NCBI GenBank assembly: GCA_022837505.1
Contig: JALHFZ010000067.1
Span: 1-9,064 of the forward strand
Direction: 5' to 3'
Source: Synergistaceae bacterium
GTDB lineage: Bacteria; Synergistota; Synergistia; Synergistales; Aminobacteriaceae
DNA: 9,064 bases
Shown: positions 5,328 to 9,064 of the stretch, one piece after another
Layout of the letters: every line of letters starts with the position of its first letter
How positions within the stretch are numbered: the first letter of the stretch is position 1
Program-made: the position numbers and the translations under genes
The notes under the pieces: generated by a model
What the model was told of the DNA's origin: nothing
Seen by the model: only the letters and a program-made list of their open reading frames with translations
Database searches by the model: none

Positions 5328-7486
5328 GGGGCCATCTCCTTGTAGTTTTCCCAGGACTGTATCAACACTCCCGCAAAGGCAGGAGGAGTAAAGTTCCTCT
5401 GAAGGGAATCAAGGGAACGGAAAAAACTTTTTTTCCCGTTCCGGAAAAAACTTTCCGTCGCCGGCAGCTCCTTCTCAACCGACAGGGAGAGGCGAAAGGT
5501 CAGATCGGGAAAGGAGGAGAGGATGGCGTTCATACGCCTTGCAACGTTTTGAACATTGGTGGAATAAATCATTACCGCGATCTCATGAACCCCGGCCGCT
5601 CCGAAACCCTTCGCCGCCAGTACACCAAGGTCTCCCTCGAGATAACGAGGATGGATGGAAAGGGAGACAGGAAGCCGGGAAACCGCTTTCACTTCCATGA
5701 CCGTATCAATAAGGGATGAGAGCAGTTCACTTCGTTTGTTCTCCCCTCCGGGCAGCTGGTCCGGCTCCAGGTCGAGATGGACACCCGAAAACTTGAAGCG
5801 GTCCAGTTCCTTTACAAGATCCGTGAGCTCTTTCCTGTGCGCGGGAAGGATCCACAGCGGATCCCCCAGGAGGAGTTCGGTCCTGATACCTGCGCTGCGG
5901 GCGGATTCAAGGGCCTCTTCGAGGAGTTTTTTCCCCTCCCCGGACCTCAGACGTGCAATCCCCCGGGAAGAAAAGGAGATAAGAACCGTCGAGGCTCCCT
6001 CCTTCCGGGCTTCCGTGAAAAAAGTCCTTCCTTTGTCGGGAAAAAGAAGCACGTCCCCCGTCCATAGATAAAACGCCATACCTGAACGCGAAGCGAGTGT
6101 CTCTGCTTCAGGCCTGGCTATTTCAGAAGCGAAGGCCATCCACGACGGGGCAAGGAACTGTGTTCTCTCGGAATCTCCGGAAATGGAGGAAAAGACTTTC
6201 TTCCCGGTTCCGGTGTCCGCTTCTTCGGGTATCATTCCCAGGAGTTCACAGTGAGCCTGCAGCATCGCCCCTTCGCTGTCAAGAAGGGAAAGGGCTGAAG
6301 AGAGGTAAAGGAACAGGCTGCGAAAGAGCTGCTCCAGCATATCTCCGGGAAGGAGTCCATACCTGAGCCGGTCGGCCCGTACAGCCTCGGCTGCTGATCG
6401 GATGTTGGCCATGGAAAAAGCACGCTGGGCAGCTGCGGATTCGAAACGGGCTAACCCCTCCCGGATCCCGCCGGTAATAGAGAGCCGACGTAATGTCTTC
6501 TCGTGCCCGGCTTTTTCTGCTGCAGCCATTGCTGCCCGTCCGGCCGACGCCACGGCCCGACCCTCTCCCGAGGGGATTTCCACCGCTATGGATATGAAGG
6601 CCTCCGTACCGTTCCGGCCCGGAAATTCGAGTGAACGGCTGTAGCCGGCTCGGAGAAAGGAATCATACTGGGCTTTAGGAGTATGACGGACGATCTCCTG
6701 TCTTGCCGCCGAAACCCCTTCGAGCAGCTTCAGTTCACTGTTCTCCTGCCCGGCAGCCCTGAGAGGAGTGTCATCGGTGTAATGAATAACTGGAAGGACG
6801 GGATATTCGACCCTCAGGTCTGAAAGATCTTCACGCCCCGTGGCCTTTCGTATGAGAGCGAGGCATTCCTCCTTCAGAAGAGCGTCTGATGCCTTCTCCC
6901 TGCGGACGAGGGCAAACCAGCTCTCCATCTCAAGACGGTCTCTTTCCAGGAGAAGACCTTCTTTCGTCCTCTTTTCAAGGAGGGGCATGATCGGTTTCTC
7001 GAGGTCCAGAAACCCTTCAAGGAATTCGCTTTTCTCATGGATTGTCCAAAGCAGCGCATAGGCCTTTCTCAGAGCAGTCAGGTTCGCCTTTCGGACCATC
7101 CTGTACCTGAATTCTTCCTCGAGGGAGGTGATGTGAGCCTCGAGCTCCTGTATGCGCTCTTTGCGCCACGTGCCGAAAAGAGGAACTGAAACACCTGCCT
7201 TCAGAGAGACCTTTGAATAGCCTTCTATTCTTGATGTATCCGACCGCGACTCCGGCTCGTTCATTCCGCTGAAGGAGAGTTCCCCGAAATACCTCAGCCC
7301 TGCAGTCGCTTTCTGCCTCTCCTCCAGAGCCCTGCTGCCGGCAAGAGAGGCGGCCGAGGCAAGAACCTCGGGTGAAGCAGTCAGCTCCTTCTCGAGTTCG
7401 TAAAGTGTAATACGGGGGGCCTCCGAGGCATTTCCCGGGAGGACCAGGAATAAGAATAGAAAAAGGAAAGAAAAAGTTTTTTTCAT
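5324..7486 (-). CDS. TolC-like outer-membrane channel fused to a TIM-barrel glycoside-hydrolase-like domain
   Basis: First gene of the operon, about 720 residues, far longer than the usual 400-480 of TolC-family proteins. I prefer ATG at 7486: it gives a clean signal peptide (MKKTFSFLFLFLFLVLPGNA) and has GGGG (7496-7499) 9 nt upstream. GTG at 7495 (723 residues, used for the numbering here) has no spaced ribosome site. Residues about 28-425 are an outer membrane efflux protein: long E/R/A-rich helices in two repeats (about 30-220 and 245-425), beta segments such as GYSKVSLKAGVSVPLFG and AFISIAVEIPSG, and a late LRYGLLPGDMLEQL typical of the second repeat. Residues about 445-720 are a separate alpha/beta barrel: AFYLWTGDVLLFP, STVLISFSS, FSGVHLDLEPDQLPG, LPVSLSIHP, IAVMIYST and GVLIQSW. 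HLDLEP has the form of a barrel-strand active-site motif, with D575 and E577 as candidate catalytic residues. TolC C-termini face the periplasm, so the enzyme domain probably acts on glycan entering the channel. The hydrolase assignment is by motif only; a polysaccharide-binding or deacetylase-like barrel is possible. Confidence 0.82.
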   Translation of the reverse strand: MKKTFSFLFLFLFLVLPGNASEAPRITLYELEKELTASPEVLASAASLAGSRALEERQKATAGLRYFGELSFSGMNEPESRSDTSRIEGYSKVSLKAGVSVPLFGTWRKERIQELEAHITSLEEEFRYRMVRKANLTALRKAYALLWTIHEKSEFLEGFLDLEKPIMPLLEKRTKEGLLLERDRLEMESWFALVRREKASDALLKEECLALIRKATGREDLSDLRVEYPVLPVIHYTDDTPLRAAGQENSELKLLEGVSAARQEIVRHTPKAQYDSFLRAGYSRSLEFPGRNGTEAFISIAVEIPSGEGRAVASAGRAAMAAAEKAGHEKTLRRLSITGGIREGLARFESAAAQRAFSMANIRSAAEAVRADRLRYGLLPGDMLEQLFRSLFLYLSSALSLLDSEGAMLQAHCELLGMIPEEADTGTGKKVFSSISGDSERTQFLAPSWMAFASEIARPEAETLASRSGMAFYLWTGDVLLFPDKGRTFFTEARKEGASTVLISFSSRGIARLRSGEGKKLLEEALESARSAGIRTELLLGDPLWILPAHRKELTDLVKELDRFKFSGVHLDLEPDQLPGGENKRSELLSSLIDTVMEVKAVSRLPVSLSIHPRYLEGDLGVLAAKGFGAAGVHEIAVMIYSTNVQNVARRMNAILSSFPDLTFRLSLSVEKELPATESFFRNGKKSFFRSLDSLQRNFTPPAFAGVLIQSWENYKEMAP
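5336..5341 (-). promoter_or_regulatory. Shine-Dalgarno site AAGGAG for the HlyD-like gene
   Basis: AAGGAG lies inside the last codons of the channel gene, 8 nt before the ATG at 5327. It supports the ATGA-overlap start and suggests coupled translation of channel and adaptor. Confidence 0.65.
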
Positions 7487-7503
7487 TTCATACACCCCGT
7501 TAG

Positions 7504-7563
7504 AAACTAATAATATACTCTTTCAAAATATAAATGTATAGATAATTTTACGCATATTAGTTT
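7504..7563. repeat. 9-bp inverted repeat flanking the operon promoter
   Basis: AAACTAATA at 7504-7512 and its exact complement TATTAGTTT at 7555-7563 are separated by 42 nt. The arms bracket the candidate -35 and -10 boxes, and the inner edge of one arm touches the -10 box. This could be a pair of operator half sites or a loop-forming repeat. AT-rich context weakens the significance. Confidence 0.4.
7512..7540 (-). promoter_or_regulatory. Candidate sigma-70-type promoter of the four-gene operon
   Basis: Read on the minus strand, TATACA (7540-7535) and TATATT (7517-7512) are separated by 17 nt. They match the -35 consensus at 4 of 6 and the -10 consensus at 5 of 6 positions. Transcription would start around 7505, leaving a leader of about 20 nt before ATG 7486 and no room for a riboswitch. 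The surrounding 110 nt are extremely AT-rich, so chance matches are likely and other hexamer pairs could be chosen. Confidence 0.4.
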
Positions 7564-7945
7564 TATATATTAAACTATTCTATTCAACTTTTATTAAGCA
7601 AATATATCATCTGGTTTTCGATCCGTCTACCCTCATGATGAACGGCGATATAGAGAGACCCTATCCCTTTCCGCAGACCATGGGTGAGAATATCCTGAAG
7701 ATGGGCAATTCAGTGGAACTTATCTGGGGGTGGGGAACATGGAAATATGCCCCTTGCTGAAAAACAGGAAATGAAAAGGATCCGAAAAGACGAAACATTA
7801 TGAGAGCGTGAAGAGACACTTAAAAATGTTCTTACAGGCCATGCCAGCTCTCAATTTAATAGGAAAGAGCAGCCGTCTGATACCCACCTTGGATATACTA
7901 TCACGTATTTGCAAGCCTTCTCGATTCAAACTCGATGAAGTCGGA
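7564..7945. other. Gene-poor intergenic stretch with short open frames, possible decayed gene
   Basis: No intact gene is visible between the operon promoter and the hcp terminator. The first 50 nt are AT-rich. After that, base composition becomes ordinary and plus-strand frames read like protein in pieces: 7635-7760 (41 codons, MMNGDIERPYPFPQTMGENI, then a Trp-rich WGWGTWKY), overlapped in another frame by 7747-7803 (18 codons, MPLAEKQEMKRIRKDETL), then an open frame from 7808 beginning MKRHLKMFLQAMPALN that continues into antisense of hcp. Joining the first two by a frameshift would make one longer segment. This could be a degraded gene or chance; I cannot assign a family. No tRNA, CRISPR or IS ends were seen. 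Confidence 0.35.
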
Positions 7946-7997
7946 AGCAAAGAACCCTGGTCGGAGAAACCTCTCCACCAGGGCTCTTGCTCTTTTT
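7946..7997. terminator. Strong hairpin terminator downstream of hcp
   Basis: Arms 7946-7961 (AGCAAAGAACCCTGGT) and 7977-7991 (ACCAGGGCTCTTGCT) pair over about 14 bases, with an inner GGAG/CTCC extension. A T run follows on the plus strand (7993-7997) and becomes an A run before the hairpin on the minus strand. The minus-strand right arm is itself U-rich (GGGTTCTTTGCTT). It begins 9 nt past the hcp stop at 8006, so it most likely ends hcp transcription and may work in both directions, insulating hcp from the downstream operon promoter. Confidence 0.7.
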
Positions 7998-8005
7998 ATC
8001 AGCTT

Positions 8006-9064
8006 CTATCCGAGAATTTCCTTCATGTCCTGCTCCACCGTGGTGATGGGCTGGAGGTTGAGCTTCTCCTGAAGAACCTTGAAGACGGGCTCCTTCACGA
8101 AGGCGGGGAGGGAGGGGCCGATCTTCATGTCCTTCACTCCGAGGTAGAGGAGGGAGAGGAGGATGCAGACGGCTTTCTGCTCATACCAGGAGAGGATGAA
8201 GGAGAGGGGGAGGCCGTTGATGTCCGTGTCGAAGGCGTCGGCGAGGGCCAGGGCGATGCGCACCGCCGAGTAGGCGTCGTTGCACTGCCCCGCGTCGAGA
8301 AGCCGGGGGATCCCCTCGATCTCGCCGAACTCGAGTTTGTTGAAGCGGTACTTGCCGCAGGCTAGGGTGAGGATGACGCAATCCTCGGGAACGGCGGTAG
8401 CGAAATTCGTGTAGTAGTTCCGCCCCGTCTTTGCGCCGTCGCACCCGCCGATGAGGAAGAAGTGGCGGATTTTGCCGGCCTTCACGAGGTCAATGACCTT
8501 TCCGGCCACGGACATGACGGTGTTCCGGGCGAACCCCACGTTGATGAAGTGGGGGGGTGCGTCCTCGGCGAAGCCGGGGGCCTCGAGGGCCGCCTCGATG
8601 ACGGGGGAAAAGTCCTTGTCGTCGCCGATATGCACCACGTCTGGCCAGGCGACGAGGCCGGTGGTGAAGATCCTGCCGATATAGGAGTCCTTCGGCTTCT
8701 GAATGCAGTTGGTGGTCATGAGGATGGCCCCGGGGAAGGCGTCGAACTCCTCCCGCTGGTCCTGCCAGGCGCCGCCGTAGTTTCCCACCAGGTGGGGGTA
8801 CTTCTTCAGCCCCGGATAGGCGAGGCAGGGGAGCATCTCCCCGTGGGTGTAGACGTTGATCCCCTTCCCCTCGGTCTGCTGAAGGAGGAGGTCGAGATCC
8901 CGGAGGTCATGCCCCGAGACAAGGATGCTCTTCCCCTTGAGGGGGGTGACCCGGGCCTTCGTCGGTTCCGGATGGCCGTAGACGGAGGTATTGGCCTTGT
9001 CGAGGAGCTCCATGACGGAGATATTCCATTTCCCCGCGTCCATGGCGTGCCCCACGAGGTCGTC
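8006..9064 (-). CDS. hcp: Hydroxylamine reductase / hybrid cluster protein, 3' part (runs off right edge)
   Basis: The C-terminal 352 residues of the hybrid cluster (prismane) protein, normally about 530-560 residues; the frame is open through the right edge, so the N-terminal cysteine cluster is outside the window. All ligands of the hybrid Fe-S-O cluster are visible, numbered from the GTG codon at 9055: H49 (SGHDLRDL), E73 (HGEMLPCLAYP), C117 (TTNCIQKP), C205 (GGCDGAKTGRNYYT), C233 (LACGKYRFNK), C258 (DAGQCNDAYS) and E292 (SWYEQKAV). These correspond to H244, E268, C312, C405, C433, C458 and E492 of the Desulfovibrio protein. The enzyme is cytoplasmic and reduces hydroxylamine or nitric oxide, protecting anaerobes from nitrosative stress. 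The GTG at 9055 is an internal codon, since the reading continues upstream as DDL. The stop at 8006 is followed by a strong hairpin. GC-rich codon use sets it apart from the neighbouring operon. Confidence 0.97.
   Translation of the reverse strand, partial: DDLVGHAMDAGKWNISVMELLDKANTSVYGHPEPTKARVTPLKGKSILVSGHDLRDLDLLLQQTEGKGINVYTHGEMLPCLAYPGLKKYPHLVGNYGGAWQDQREEFDAFPGAILMTTNCIQKPKDSYIGRIFTTGLVAWPDVVHIGDDKDFSPVIEAALEAPGFAEDAPPHFINVGFARNTVMSVAGKVIDLVKAGKIRHFFLIGGCDGAKTGRNYYTNFATAVPEDCVILTLACGKYRFNKLEFGEIEGIPRLLDAGQCNDAYSAVRIALALADAFDTDINGLPLSFILSWYEQKAVCILLSLLYLGVKDMKIGPSLPAFVKEPVFKVLQEKLNLQPITTVEQDMKEILG

Noticed and set aside
7474..7486. Seven-base homopolymer after the start of the channel gene, considered as a phase-variation tract
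   Set aside because: A run of seven A/T in a Lys-rich signal-peptide start is ordinary; phase-variable tracts are usually longer, and nothing else supports switching.
7487..7620. Possible c-di-GMP riboswitch upstream of the operon
   Set aside because: The inferred leader is only about 20 nt and no conserved GEMM-like helices or loops are seen; the region is simply AT-rich.
7564..8005. tRNA, CRISPR array or insertion-sequence ends in the intergenic region
   Set aside because: No cloverleaf with a T-loop and acceptor stem, no spaced direct repeats, and no terminal inverted repeats or target duplications could be found by eye.
7808..8365. Plus-strand 185-codon open frame
   Set aside because: Most of it is antisense to hcp, whose minus-strand reading has every expected cluster ligand. 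Only the part before the terminator could be a relic, noted under the intergenic stretch.

Overview
The window looks like chromosomal DNA from an anaerobic, diderm (outer-membrane) bacterium. Evidence for an outer membrane is a TolC-type channel gene. Evidence for anaerobic life is a hybrid cluster protein (hydroxylamine reductase), a B12-binding radical SAM-type protein and a glutamate-synthase-like flavoprotein. The style of these genes recalls Synergistota or anaerobic deltaproteobacteria. That is a guess, because no marker gene is present.

Layout. (1) Positions 1-1310 hold two GC-rich genes lying head to head, both without their 5' parts: a B12-binding radical SAM-type gene on the minus strand (1 to about 572) and a glutamate-synthase-like gene on the plus strand (about 567-1310). 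The two coding signals switch abruptly near 560-572, so this is a rearrangement breakpoint or an assembly chimera. (2) A long hairpin at 1418-1466 separates the plus-strand gene from the operon that converges on it. (3) Positions 1513-7486 hold a tight four-gene minus-strand operon, read from high to low coordinates: a TolC-like channel fused to a TIM-barrel glycoside-hydrolase-like domain; an HlyD-like membrane adaptor; a zinc-ribbon (TackOD1-like) protein with a degenerate GGDEF domain; and a membrane-bound processive family 2 glycosyltransferase. Junctions are 4-nt ATGA overlaps or a 6-nt gap. (4) Positions 7487-8005 hold an AT-rich promoter region with an inverted repeat, then an apparently non-coding or decayed stretch ending in a strong hairpin. 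(5) Positions 8006-9064 hold the C-terminal two thirds of hcp on the minus strand, running off the right edge.

The main object of interest is the four-gene operon. It reads as a compact synthase-dependent exopolysaccharide production and export machine. The glycosyltransferase would polymerise the glycan and push it through the inner membrane. The HlyD-like protein would bridge the periplasm. The TolC part would form the outer-membrane exit and its fused hydrolase-like domain would trim or release the glycan. The zinc-ribbon/GGDEF protein would be the cytoplasmic controller: its GGDEF signature is lost but an RxxD I-site-like motif remains at the canonical spacing, which suggests a cyclic-di-GMP receptor analogous to PelD. 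No ABC, RND or MFS pump lies in the operon. Each part belongs to a recognisable family; the combination, the TolC-hydrolase fusion and the TackOD1-degenerate-GGDEF regulator are the unusual parts. Function is inferred from sequence only.
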